The translations under genes were made by a program, and so were the position numbers. The notes under the pieces were generated by a model. The model saw nothing but the letters and a program-made list of their open reading frames with translations, was not told the origin of the DNA and ran no database searches. DNA of 12,817 nt from positions 1-12,817 of the forward strand of contig DFFQ01000110.1 in assembly GCA_002371025.1 (NCBI GenBank), read 5' to 3'. The stretch is from Lachnospiraceae bacterium UBA3772. GTDB lineage: Bacteria; Bacillota; Clostridia; Lachnospirales; Lachnospiraceae. Of this stretch, positions 1-7,197 are shown piece by piece (position 1 is the first letter of the stretch; each line of letters begins with the position of its first letter).

Positions 1-1
1 G

Positions 2-217
2 TCTAGAACGCTGGATACAGATTCGGTAAGAGAAACATTTGAAAAATATTTCAGCAAGTATGATATCACAGTTTATAAGAATCTGGATGAAGCTGTAGAA
101 ATGCTTAAGAATATACCAGAAGATGAGATCGTATTTGCAGTAGGTTCCCTGTATCTTGCAGGAGAACTTCGTGAAAAGATGGAAATAGAACAGACGTCTG
201 TTGAAGGAGAAATATGA
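2..217 (+). CDS. folC: Folylpolyglutamate synthase / dihydrofolate synthase (FolC), C-terminal end only
   Basis: The window opens inside this gene, and only the last 71 codons are present, read in frame from base 2 to a TGA at 215-217. FolC is a cytoplasmic ATP-dependent ligase that adds glutamates to folates, and in many bacteria it also makes dihydrofolate from dihydropteroate. The identifying stretch is GSLYLAGELR about 20 residues from the end, which matches the conserved C-terminal strand and helix of the Mur-ligase-like FolC family. Before it lies a helix-rich segment containing DEAVEMLKNIPEDEIVFAV, as expected for the C-terminal Rossmann-like domain. The ATP site and most of the enzyme lie outside the window, so intactness cannot be judged. 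The stop overlaps the next start as ATGA, which suggests translational coupling. The family call rests on a short segment. Confidence 0.8.
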   Translation, partial: SRTLDTDSVRETFEKYFSKYDITVYKNLDEAVEMLKNIPEDEIVFAVGSLYLAGELREKMEIEQTSVEGEI

Positions 218-351
218 TAGATTTTGATGAAGAAATAAAGAGATTTCAGCCAAGTCTTGAAGTTAGTCAGGCTGAAGAAGATATATTAAATAACGATCTG
301 AAGGACATTACAGATATCGTTCTTCAGATGACTGAGAACCTTAGAGGATAG
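214..351 (+). CDS. 45-residue acidic protein translationally coupled to folC, function unknown
   Basis: This short ORF begins at an ATG that overlaps the folC stop (ATGA, 214-217) and ends at TAG 349-351. A good ribosome site, GAAGGAGA at 203-210, lies just upstream. The product is acidic, mostly predicted helix, with no membrane segment, signal peptide or cysteine. It starts MIDFDEEIKRFQPSLEV and ends DIVLQMTENLRG. Only three bases separate its stop from the ATG of the following TPR gene, so it sits in a tightly packed operon. Coupled start, strong ribosome site and codon use like its neighbours support a real gene. I do not recognise the family. It could be a small partner of the downstream zinc-ribbon/TPR protein, but that is only inference from adjacency. 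Confidence 0.65.
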   Translation: MIDFDEEIKRFQPSLEVSQAEEDILNNDLKDITDIVLQMTENLRG

Positions 352-354
352 GAT

Positions 355-1587
355 ATGGCAGTAAGAGAAAGATGCCTCTACTGTGGTTCTCCTGTAAGTA
401 CTAATGGTTACTGCACTCATTGCAGACTTAGTCAGGATTTCCTCAGAAAAGCAATCAATACATCTAAATATTATTACAATATGGGACTGGATAAGGCGAG
501 AGTAAGGGACCTTTCAGGAGCTATAGATTCTCTTAAGGCGTCTCTTCGCTATAATAAGTCCAATACTCAGGCAAGAAATCTGCTGGGCTTAATTTATTAT
601 GAAATGGGTGAAACTGTTCCTGCCCTTAATTGCTGGGTTGTAAGTGTAAATATCAATCCGGGCAAAGACAATCTTGCAGTAAGATATCTGAAGGAATTAA
701 GAGATGATCCTTCAACTTTAGAAAATGCCAGCACAACGGCTCGTGAGTTTAACCTTGCTCTGGAACATGCTAAAAGATATGACATTGATCTTGCCATGAT
801 CAATCTGAATAAAGCAGTATCCCTTAATCAGAATTTTATTAAGGCTCACCTTCTTATGGCGCTTATCTATATTGGTAAGAATAGAGGTGGTATGGCCCGT
901 AAATGTCTCGCTCATGTAATGAGTCTGGACAGAACTAATCCTATAGCACTTCATTACTTAAGAGAATTAGGCGAGTCTGAAGAAAATATTACAAGAATGG
1001 CAGATTCCTACGGTGAGACTGAAGAACTATTTAATTATTACGGAGTTGAAGAGGAAAAAGAAAACGACGGCCGACCTGTAAAGATGGTTAATCCAAGACA
1101 GGAAAAAGGAAAGAGAAATCAGGAATCAGTTTATAAGAGATATAAGGGGCTTAATCTTGCCAGATATTCAAATATCTATATGGTAGCAGGCATAATACTT
1201 GGTATTGTGGTTTGTTATTTTGTGATAATTCCAACAGTAAGGAAAAATTACAACGAGAAGCTTGGTACAAGAGAACAATCATATATCAAAGAATTATCGT
1301 CGAAAAATTCCGAGATTGAAAGCCTTAATAATACTGTTAATAGTTTAAATGAAAAGGCTTCAAGAACTGATGCATCAAGTGTGGATAAAGATAAAGAAAT
1401 CAGTGATCTTAAGGAAGAAGTTAGTCAGTTAAAGAAGAAATTAGGCGAGAGCGCTAAAACCGGAGATGAAAAGCAGGGTGGTAACGCTGCAGGAGAAGAT
1501 GGAAATAATTCTGCAGAAGGTGATGATGCTGCACAGGAAACAAAAAATAATGCTGCTGATGTGAACGATTTCCTTCCTGAAGAGTAA
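355..1587 (+). CDS. Zinc-ribbon and TPR repeat membrane protein with coiled-coil and acidic tail
   Basis: This 410-residue protein has several distinct parts. Residues 7-23 form a CxxC-x9-CxxC zinc-ribbon-like site (Cys7, 10, 20, 23). Residues about 35-205 are helical TPR-like repeats, for example DLSGAIDSLKASLRYNKSN followed by QARNLLGLIYYEMGE, and a second set around IDLAMINLNKAVSLNQNF. A charged linker follows, then one hydrophobic segment at about 275-292. A heptad-like coiled coil runs from about 305 to 366, and the last 45 residues are low-complexity Asp/Glu/Asn/Ala. There is no signal peptide. Lys/Arg before the membrane segment places the zinc ribbon and TPRs in the cytoplasm and the coiled coil outside. 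TPRs normally bind protein partners, so a scaffold role at the membrane is likely, but the partner is unknown. It is the third gene of the folC operon, three bases after the 45-residue ORF. The start follows an AGAGGATAGG ribosome site. Confidence 0.8.
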   Translation: MAVRERCLYCGSPVSTNGYCTHCRLSQDFLRKAINTSKYYYNMGLDKARVRDLSGAIDSLKASLRYNKSNTQARNLLGLIYYEMGETVPALNCWVVSVNINPGKDNLAVRYLKELRDDPSTLENASTTAREFNLALEHAKRYDIDLAMINLNKAVSLNQNFIKAHLLMALIYIGKNRGGMARKCLAHVMSLDRTNPIALHYLRELGESEENITRMADSYGETEELFNYYGVEEEKENDGRPVKMVNPRQEKGKRNQESVYKRYKGLNLARYSNIYMVAGIILGIVVCYFVIIPTVRKNYNEKLGTREQSYIKELSSKNSEIESLNNTVNSLNEKASRTDASSVDKDKEISDLKEEVSQLKKKLGESAKTGDEKQGGNAAGEDGNNSAEGDDAAQETKNNAADVNDFLPEE

Positions 1588-1645
1588 TATTTTAGGAATT
1601 ATCAGATGGATTAAGGAGAAGAATCAGAGTATATTACATTAAGAC

Positions 1646-2770
1646 ATGGATAAAAAAACAAAAGATTATATGAAGATGCTTATGCAGCGAGGCATTTTAC
1701 CTATGCTATATAAGCATTATGAAAAGAATACAGAGGTTAAGAAGGGAAAAATCCTCTTTGCAGATTCAAATGAGAAGGGTTTATCCTCAGAAATGAAGCC
1801 TGTATATATGGCTTTAAAGAAGTTAGGATACAGACCTGAGGTTTACACTGGAGACATAAGAAAGATGAAGCCTGCCATGGTATTTCGTTTCATGAAGACA
1901 TTTATGAAGAAGTATGCCGAGGCAGAATATGTTTTTATAACCAATTATTTCGTACCTGTTTCCTCCTGCGATAAAAGAAAGGAGACTAAAGTGATCCAGC
2001 TTTGGCATGCAGCAGGTGCTTTAAAAAAAATGGGTTATGATGCCAGTGATGACATCCCTGAATATTATAAGGGAGAGCCTTCAAAGAACTTTGATGTTGT
2101 AACGGTATCTTCACCTTACTGCAGGCAGTTTTTTCAGTCGGCTTTCAGGCTGAAGGAAGAAAATGTTAAAGCTACAGGTATTGCAAGAACTGACTTTTAT
2201 TTTAATAAAAGGATGAATGATAAAAAGATAGAGAACTTCTATTTTAGGTATCCTAAAGCAAAAGGAAAAAAGATTTGCCTTTATGCTCCTTCATTTTCCG
2301 GAAATGCAACTGATCCGGAGTGCACCGGCATTGAAGAAATAGTGGATATATTTAACAGTATGCAGGATGAGTGGTTTTTATGTGTGAGTCTTCATCCTCA
2401 TTTAAGAAAGTTCTATCCGGAGTATAATATGTGCCTTAAGACAGAGGATATATTTCCGGTGGCAGATCTTCTTATTACTGATTATTCATCAGTTGTATTT
2501 GATTTCTCGCTATATGATAAGCCGACACTTTTCTATGTTCCGGATTATGATGATTATAAGAAGGAAAGAGGATTCTATAACGACCTTGAAACCCTTCCGG
2601 GAAAAATAGTTAAAGATTCAAATGAATTATATGATATAATTAGTACCGGCAAATATAATACGGATGCAGAAAAAATGAATGCATTTAAAGAAAAGTATCT
2701 TAGTTCCTGTGATGGCCATGCAACCAGACGGATACTTGAAGAAATAGGGATTTTACAGGAAGGAAAATAA
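1646..2770 (+). CDS. CDP-glycerol:polyglycerophosphate glycerophosphotransferase-like protein (TagB/TagF family)
   Basis: The 374-residue product resembles the catalytic half of the family that transfers glycerol-phosphate or ribitol-phosphate from CDP-polyol in teichoic acid synthesis at the inner face of the membrane (Pfam Glyphos_transf). Visible hallmarks are LWHAAGALKK at 119-128 with the family histidine His121, LYAPSFSGN at 212-220, SLHPHLRK at 248-255 with His250 and His252, and DLLITDYSSVVFDF at 274-287, the CDP-binding region. The motif PDYDDYKKERGFY at 299-311 is also typical. Length is close to the catalytic domain alone; larger TagF-like proteins carry an extra N-terminal part. 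Other wall-polymer genes are absent nearby, so the true polymer is unknown. The start is poorly defined: ATG 1646 has no good ribosome site, a stop at 1640-1642 rules out a longer form, and AAGGAG at 1613 is 27 bases away. Later in-frame ATGs exist at residues 9, 11 and 13. Confidence 0.85.
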   Translation: MDKKTKDYMKMLMQRGILPMLYKHYEKNTEVKKGKILFADSNEKGLSSEMKPVYMALKKLGYRPEVYTGDIRKMKPAMVFRFMKTFMKKYAEAEYVFITNYFVPVSSCDKRKETKVIQLWHAAGALKKMGYDASDDIPEYYKGEPSKNFDVVTVSSPYCRQFFQSAFRLKEENVKATGIARTDFYFNKRMNDKKIENFYFRYPKAKGKKICLYAPSFSGNATDPECTGIEEIVDIFNSMQDEWFLCVSLHPHLRKFYPEYNMCLKTEDIFPVADLLITDYSSVVFDFSLYDKPTLFYVPDYDDYKKERGFYNDLETLPGKIVKDSNELYDIISTGKYNTDAEKMNAFKEKYLSSCDGHATRRILEEIGILQEGK

Positions 2771-2771
2771 A

Positions 2772-3338
2772 ATGGATAAGAATATAATTAATTTTATTAA
2801 AAAAGATAATAAAGCACTTATCGTTCCTATATTTATGATACTATTTGGAATACTGTTTATAGTAAAGAGAGCTGGAGTTCTTTCATTTGCAGTCCAGCTG
2901 ATAGGTGTATTTTTTATTGTTGCAGCGGTGGTACTTGGATTTTCGCTTATTGCAGCATTTGTACCATCAGCAGTGGTATTTGCAGTGATACTCCTGGCAG
3001 TGGGAATCATGTTCCTGGCTAATCCTGGAGACCTGATAAAATTTGTTATCATGATCGTTGGTTTTACTATCATGATCAACTCAATCTTAAGAATCTTTGA
3101 TGCGAAAGCACTTAGAGGAAAAGATAAAGACTTTATGAAATATATTGCAAATGACATCATAACAGCAGTACTTGGATTTATATTATTCTTCCTTTCAGGA
3201 ACTGTGGCAGATGCAGTATTTATCATAATAGGAATTGTAATGACATTCCTTGGATTATCAAATATTTACACAGCTTATAAGGTATATAAGGGTGGAAGAT
3301 TTATTGACGACGGAACAGACGTCGTGTGGGAAGAATAA
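2772..3338 (+). CDS. DUF308-like six-pass membrane protein (HdeD-related)
   Basis: The 188-residue product has about six hydrophobic segments, near 15-31, 36-58, 65-83, 89-106, 125-142 and 146-166. A charged loop, AKALRGKDKDF, lies in the middle, and a short polar tail ends in DGTDVVWEE. The pattern of paired short helices with repeated Gly positions (FGILFIVKRAGVL, VGIMFLANPGDLI) fits the DUF308 repeat, known from E. coli HdeD, a membrane protein linked to acid resistance. The role in Firmicutes is not established. It starts one base after the stop of the previous gene and uses a ribosome site (GGAAGGAAAA) inside the end of that gene. It lies 23 bases before the Gly/Ser/His-rich membrane protein, so the three are probably cotranscribed. 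The family assignment is from pattern recognition only. Confidence 0.7.
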   Translation: MDKNIINFIKKDNKALIVPIFMILFGILFIVKRAGVLSFAVQLIGVFFIVAAVVLGFSLIAAFVPSAVVFAVILLAVGIMFLANPGDLIKFVIMIVGFTIMINSILRIFDAKALRGKDKDFMKYIANDIITAVLGFILFFLSGTVADAVFIIIGIVMTFLGLSNIYTAYKVYKGGRFIDDGTDVVWEE

Positions 3339-3361
3339 GTATTTAATTAGGGAGGTTTAAT

Positions 3362-4480
3362 ATGGCACGTTCAATAGGCGGTGGTGGAGGTGGCCACTCA
3401 TCTTCTCATTCATTTGGAGGAGGAAGAAGTTCTGGAGGAAGTCATTCTTTCGGAGGTTCAAGTTTTAGATCCAGCAGTCATAGCTCTGGTCATAGAAGTA
3501 TAGGTGGAAGCAGCTTCAGCAGAGGAAGCAGTTACAGCAGTTATCGTCCATCTAACAGAGGACCAAGATATACAGGCGGTTATTATCATGGTGGACCTTC
3601 ATATTATGGTGGACCAAGAAGAAGAGGTGGTTCTTCATCAGCAGGATGTGGCGGATGCCTTACTTCAGTGTCATTATTTATTATAATTCTTATCCTTTTG
3701 GCTGCTTTTAGTGGAACCAAGGGAAATGGAAAGAGTTATAATTCAAAGCAGGGACTTGGAAGAACAAAATATACAGGAGCTGTAGATTCAAGCAAAGGTT
3801 ATTATCTTGATGACAGCACACCTTACGAAGGTGAGGTTTATATAGATAAGGGAAATGAAAGATATCTCATTTCAGGATTCTCTGAATTCTACAATGATAC
3901 AGGTGTTTTCCCATTTATCTATGTAGTAGATGATTATCCAGCTAAGTCAGAGTACGAAGGATTTAATAATTATGAAGAGAAAGTTTATGATGATCTTTTT
4001 GGAGATTGTGCAGGTAATCTTCTCTTTGTATATGTTGGAAATGAGCAGGTTTTCTATACAGCAGCCGGAAATGGAACTGGTGAGATAGTAGATGCTGAAT
4101 CATTTGAAGTTATAGAGTCTAACATCCTTTCAAAATGGGGTGAGGACGATTTAGCTAAGACATTTGGATATGGTCTTTCAGCAGCAGGTAACAGGATCAT
4201 GGCTGAAAATAAAGCTCAGGAAGTTATGAAGTCAAATAAGCACAAGGTTTCTATTGCATTTATTGTTGTAGCAGGCGGTATTGTGGTTATAATCATTAGT
4301 AAAAACTGGTGGGAAAAGAAGAAAAAGCTTCAGAAGGAGGAGGATGAAAGGCTTGAGAAAATCTTAAAAGAGCCTCTTAAAAAGTTTGAAGATGGAACTC
4401 TTGAAGGACTTTCAACAAAGTACGACAAAACTCCGGAAGCTTCTAATAAGTCTGGTGGCGACAAGGGAATCACATTATAA
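3362..4480 (+). CDS. Two-pass membrane protein: Gly/Ser/His-rich N-terminus plus TPM-like outer domain
   Basis: The 372-residue protein has an unusual order of parts. Residues 1-92 are low complexity, rich in Gly, Ser, His, Tyr and Arg (for example SFGGGRSSGGSHSFGGS). Residues 96-99 are CGGC. Membrane segment 1 is at about 101-116 and segment 2 at about 297-313. Basic residues before segment 1 (RRR at 86-88) and after segment 2 (WWEKKKKLQK) place both ends in the cytoplasm and residues 117-296 outside. The outer part contains FYNDTGVFPFIYVVDDY (176-192), DLFGDCAGNLLFVYVG (211-226) and GLSAAGNRIM (271-280), which resemble the TPM domain of the YgcG/TPM_phosphatase family. In classical TPM proteins the Gly-rich stretch is C-terminal, so this order is swapped. 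The cytoplasmic tail is Lys/Glu helical. GGGAGG at 3350-3355 supports the start. No catalytic role can be stated. Confidence 0.75.
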   Translation: MARSIGGGGGGHSSSHSFGGGRSSGGSHSFGGSSFRSSSHSSGHRSIGGSSFSRGSSYSSYRPSNRGPRYTGGYYHGGPSYYGGPRRRGGSSSAGCGGCLTSVSLFIIILILLAAFSGTKGNGKSYNSKQGLGRTKYTGAVDSSKGYYLDDSTPYEGEVYIDKGNERYLISGFSEFYNDTGVFPFIYVVDDYPAKSEYEGFNNYEEKVYDDLFGDCAGNLLFVYVGNEQVFYTAAGNGTGEIVDAESFEVIESNILSKWGEDDLAKTFGYGLSAAGNRIMAENKAQEVMKSNKHKVSIAFIVVAGGIVVIIISKNWWEKKKKLQKEEDERLEKILKEPLKKFEDGTLEGLSTKYDKTPEASNKSGGDKGITL

Positions 4481-4510
4481 AATAATAGATGATGGTTTTT
4501 GGTAAAGCCA

Positions 4511-4556
4511 AAAAAACTCCGCAAAAGGATTGATTTATCCTCTTGTGGAGTTTTTT
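4511..4556. terminator. Bidirectional rho-independent terminator between convergent genes
   Basis: An imperfect inverted repeat pairs 4511-4529 with 4538-4556 around an 8-base loop. The outer ten pairs are perfect (AAAAAACTCC with GGAGTTTTTT). The inner part has one G-T wobble and one mismatch. The + strand transcript ends in TTTTTT and the - strand transcript in seven Ts, so it can stop both the TPM-like gene ending at 4480 and the diguanylate cyclase gene ending at 4591. Its place between the two stop codons supports this. Confidence 0.85.
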
Positions 4557-4590
4557 AGTGGTGTGCCACAAAATAACTCGACTAATTTGC

Positions 4591-5676
4591 CTACAGCTTC
4601 TTACAGATGCAGTTTCTTCCGCAGGACTTTGCCTTATAGAGAAGGGAATCAACTTCTGACATCATATGTGTAAGGTCAGTATAATCAGAACAGTGGATAA
4701 GACCACCACTTATGGTTATAGGAGTATCTTTTTCCTCCCATTTTAACTTCTCACAGTTAGATCTTATTTTATCGGTACGTTTGTAAGCTTCATCATTATT
4801 CTTTGCATGCATGAAGTATATAAATTCTTCACCACCGTACCTGGCTACAATTTCTCCAATATCTTCATTTGTGAATCGTTTAATTTCTCCTGCAACAATA
4901 CGAAGAGCTTTATCACCAAACTGATGGCCGTAGGTATCATTTACCTTCTTAAAGAAATCAATATCAAACATAGCTATATAATTGGAGTGGGAAAATACAT
5001 CTTCTCCCATGGCTTCTAATGTATCATAGAGAAATCTTCTGTTGGAAATGCCGGTTAAGGCGTCATGAGTTGAAGCACGCTGAAGTTCTTTTAAAGCTTC
5101 TAAGTTCTTTGCTCTTTCTTTATTATAAGCTCTGAATATGAGTGACATCAGGATATATAAAAAGAGAGAACATATTATAAATGAGATTGAATAGTCAAGG
5201 GTTGTGTAATCCTGAGTAACTTTAGGTATAAAGATTAAATCTTTATCCAAAATGTAATAGGAAAGGATTATAGTACTAACGTAATAAAAAGTAATGATAA
5301 GGAAAATGACGATCCTTTTTTTACCAGAGGAAGAAGGTACTATAATGGCAGTTGCTGCAAGCATATAAAGCGGCATTCCTGACATAAGGGCACCATTAAA
5401 GAAATAACTTAAAGGTATGAATACAAACAATACAATGAAATAAAGCAGAATCTTAGCTTTCTTAATACTGTTAAAGACATAGGCGATTATAAATGATGCA
5501 AAGCAGCAGATGTCAACGGCAAAAAGCAGAATGATAGCGTACTGGCTGATATTTTCGTATATGGTAAGCAGTGTGGAAAAAACAAGAAGCACAGTCGAAG
5601 AAATAAGAATGATAAAAAACATTCTGTCATCAAAGGTTGTCTGTTTATAATAGATTTCTTTTAGTTTTTTTATCAT
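4591..5676 (-). CDS. Membrane-bound diguanylate cyclase (GGDEF domain, no canonical I-site)
   Basis: The 361-residue protein should make cyclic di-GMP from two GTP at the inner membrane face. Residues about 19-185 hold roughly six hydrophobic segments with no recognisable ligand domain. A short linker leads to the GGDEF domain at about 200-358. It contains DALTGISNRR (205-214), FDIDFFKKVNDTYGH (237-251) with the metal and guanine-contact residues, the active-site loop GGEEF (281-285) and YKAKSCGRN near the end. All residues needed for catalysis appear present. The inhibitory I-site RxxD, expected five residues before GGEEF, is replaced by DIGE at 272-275, so classical product inhibition is unlikely. 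It is a lone gene, convergent with the TPM-like gene and divergent from hflX. ATG 5676 has only a weak ribosome site, and no ATG, GTG or TTG lies upstream before an in-frame stop. Confidence 0.92.
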   Translation of the reverse strand: MIKKLKEIYYKQTTFDDRMFFIILISSTVLLVFSTLLTIYENISQYAIILLFAVDICCFASFIIAYVFNSIKKAKILLYFIVLFVFIPLSYFFNGALMSGMPLYMLAATAIIVPSSSGKKRIVIFLIITFYYVSTIILSYYILDKDLIFIPKVTQDYTTLDYSISFIICSLFLYILMSLIFRAYNKERAKNLEALKELQRASTHDALTGISNRRFLYDTLEAMGEDVFSHSNYIAMFDIDFFKKVNDTYGHQFGDKALRIVAGEIKRFTNEDIGEIVARYGGEEFIYFMHAKNNDEAYKRTDKIRSNCEKLKWEEKDTPITISGGLIHCSDYTDLTHMMSEVDSLLYKAKSCGRNCICKKL

Positions 5677-5747
5677 AAGCCTGTACCCATAAATATAAAT
5701 AACATCTGTTTCAATACCCCATAAATCATTCTAGTAAACTTGATATT

Positions 5748-5777
5748 AGTATACTACTTTGTCTGTTAAAATGTCAT
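5748..5777 (-). promoter_or_regulatory. Candidate promoter for the diguanylate cyclase gene, -10 inside a palindrome
   Basis: Read on the - strand, ATGACA (5777-5772) is followed after 18 bases by TATACT (5753-5748), each one base from the consensus. The -10 lies inside a perfect 10-bp palindrome, TAGTATACTA at 5747-5756, which could be an operator or chance. About 70 bases separate the expected start of transcription from the ATG. No other plausible pair was seen in this intergenic region for this strand. Confidence 0.45.
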
Positions 5778-5787
5778 TAATAAAGGT

Positions 5788-5815
5788 ATGAAAATTGCGT
5801 TAATTCTGATATAGT
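5788..5815 (+). promoter_or_regulatory. Candidate extended -10 promoter for hflX
   Basis: The sequence TGATATAGT (5807-5815) is an extended -10 element with hexamer TATAGT at 5810-5815. A weak -35, ATGAAA at 5788-5793, sits 16 bases upstream. Transcription would start near 5822, about 40 bases before the hflX ATG. The element diverges from the cyclase promoter, and the two -35 regions are about ten bases apart, so the promoters could affect each other. Confidence 0.5.
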
Positions 5816-5864
5816 AGAGGGAGTGGTTAATTACCGGAAAATGTATTGTTAAAAGGTAGATTAA

Positions 5865-7127
5865 ATGTACGAGACAAAAGAAGAAAAAGAGAAAGTAATA
5901 CTTGTAAAATGTGCCCTTTCAACGGAAAGTGACATAGATATAAGAAATTCCATAGATGAGTTAGAAGAGCTGGCAAATACTGCAGGAGCTACAAAGGTAG
6001 GAGAGATAATACAGGTTCTGCCTAAATTTAATAATGCTTCTTATATTGGTTCAGGTAAACTCATAGAATTAACGGAATTAGTTGAAGCCACAGGGGCTGA
6101 TACCATCATCTGCGATGATGAATTAACTCCGTCTCAGGCAGATTATCTGTCAGAGGCTACGGGGGTTAAATGTATAGACAGAACTGTGCTTATTCTTGAT
6201 ATATTTGCATTACATGCAACAACTGATGAAGGTAAGATACAGGTTGGCATAGCCCAGATGAATTATGCTCTGTCACATCTTTCAGGAAGCTATAAGAAGC
6301 TTTCTAGGCTTGGTGGTGGAATTGGTACAAGAGGTCCTGGAGAACAAAAAATTGAGACTGACAGACGAATCATAAGAAACAGGATCAGTGAGCTCAGGCG
6401 TCAGCTTAAGGAAAAGGATGTGAGCCGTCATAATACAAGAAAGAAAAGACTGGAAGGATCCATAAAGACTGTAGCCATAGTGGGATATACCAATGCAGGT
6501 AAATCAACACTTCTTAACAGACTTACAGATGCAGGAGTTCTTTCAGAAGATAAACTGTTTGCCACCCTTGATCCGGTTACCCGTAAATATAAATATGAGG
6601 ATGGAGAAGAGGTATTGTTTTCGGATACAGTTGGATTTGTCCGCAGACTGCCACATTTTTTAGTGGATGCATTCCGTACAACACTTATGGAAGCGGAATA
6701 TGCAGACCTTATCCTTATTGTAGGAGATGCTTCTGATCCGGATCTTTTAAATCAGCTTAAGGTAGTAAATGAAACTTTAGGTGAACTGGGAATAGAAGGA
6801 ATCAGAAGGGTAACAGCATTTAATAAGATCGATCTTTTAGACGGAAATATAGAGGAGAAGCTTCCATTGAAGGAACTTGGGCTCAAGAAGGAAGATACGG
6901 TCTATATGTCAGCTCAGTCTGGTGAAGGGGTGGATACTCTTCTTCAAAAGATCAGAGAGACTCTTCATGAGGGAAGTGTAGAAATTGATTTAGTAATCCC
7001 TTATGATAAGGCGGCAAAGGTGCAGCTCCTTCGTGAGAAAGGACATCTTAAATCAGAAGATTACCTTCCGGAAGGAATTCATATTACAGGCTCCATCGAT
7101 AAGAGTCTGGAATATCTGCTTAAGTAA
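5865..7127 (+). CDS. hflX: GTPase HflX
   Basis: HflX is a ribosome-associated GTPase of the Obg-HflX group that binds the 50S subunit and splits stalled 70S ribosomes, notably after heat shock. The 420 residues match the usual length. The N-terminal HflX domain includes FNNASYIGSGKLIEL and DDELTPSQADYL. The glycine-rich linker GGGIGTRGPGEQKIETDRR (150-168) is the family signature, followed by a basic helical region. The G domain has G1 GYTNAGKST (207-215), G2 in ATLDPVTR (233-240), G3 DTVGFV (254-259), G4 NKID (320-323) and a G5 SAQSGEG. All nucleotide-binding motifs are intact. The start follows AAAGG at 5851-5855. The gene is followed after 70 bases by ispF on the same strand. The two functions are not related, so cotranscription may be incidental. 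Confidence 0.97.
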   Translation: MYETKEEKEKVILVKCALSTESDIDIRNSIDELEELANTAGATKVGEIIQVLPKFNNASYIGSGKLIELTELVEATGADTIICDDELTPSQADYLSEATGVKCIDRTVLILDIFALHATTDEGKIQVGIAQMNYALSHLSGSYKKLSRLGGGIGTRGPGEQKIETDRRIIRNRISELRRQLKEKDVSRHNTRKKRLEGSIKTVAIVGYTNAGKSTLLNRLTDAGVLSEDKLFATLDPVTRKYKYEDGEEVLFSDTVGFVRRLPHFLVDAFRTTLMEAEYADLILIVGDASDPDLLNQLKVVNETLGELGIEGIRRVTAFNKIDLLDGNIEEKLPLKELGLKKEDTVYMSAQSGEGVDTLLQKIRETLHEGSVEIDLVIPYDKAAKVQLLREKGHLKSEDYLPEGIHITGSIDKSLEYLLK

Positions 7128-7144
7128 AGATCTTAAGAATGGGT

Positions 7145-7172
7145 TTAAAAGTTTTAGGAATTAGAGTATAGT
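7145..7172 (+). promoter_or_regulatory. Weak candidate promoter before ispF
   Basis: TATAGT at 7167-7172 lies 16 bases after TTAAAA at 7145-7150, which matches four of six -35 positions. A second TATAGT follows at 7174-7179. No terminator separates hflX from ispF, so ispF may also be read from the hflX promoter. This is a tentative call in A+T-rich DNA. Confidence 0.3.
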
Positions 7173-7197
7173 ATATAGTGGTTTTAAGGAGATTAAT

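Noticed and set aside
3307..3327. Short inverted repeat CGACG/CGTCG at the end of the DUF308-like gene
   Set aside because: Only five pairs inside coding sequence with no T-run; consistent with chance.
3504..3686. 60-residue ORF in another + frame
   Set aside because: It lies entirely within the Gly/Ser-rich coding region, where GGA/GTG-type repeats keep other frames open; it has no ribosome site.
5673..5690. Five-codon upstream ORF (MGTGL) overlapping the cyclase start on the - strand
   Set aside because: It overlaps the start as ATGA, which is suggestive, but there is no ribosome site before it and such short ORFs arise by chance.
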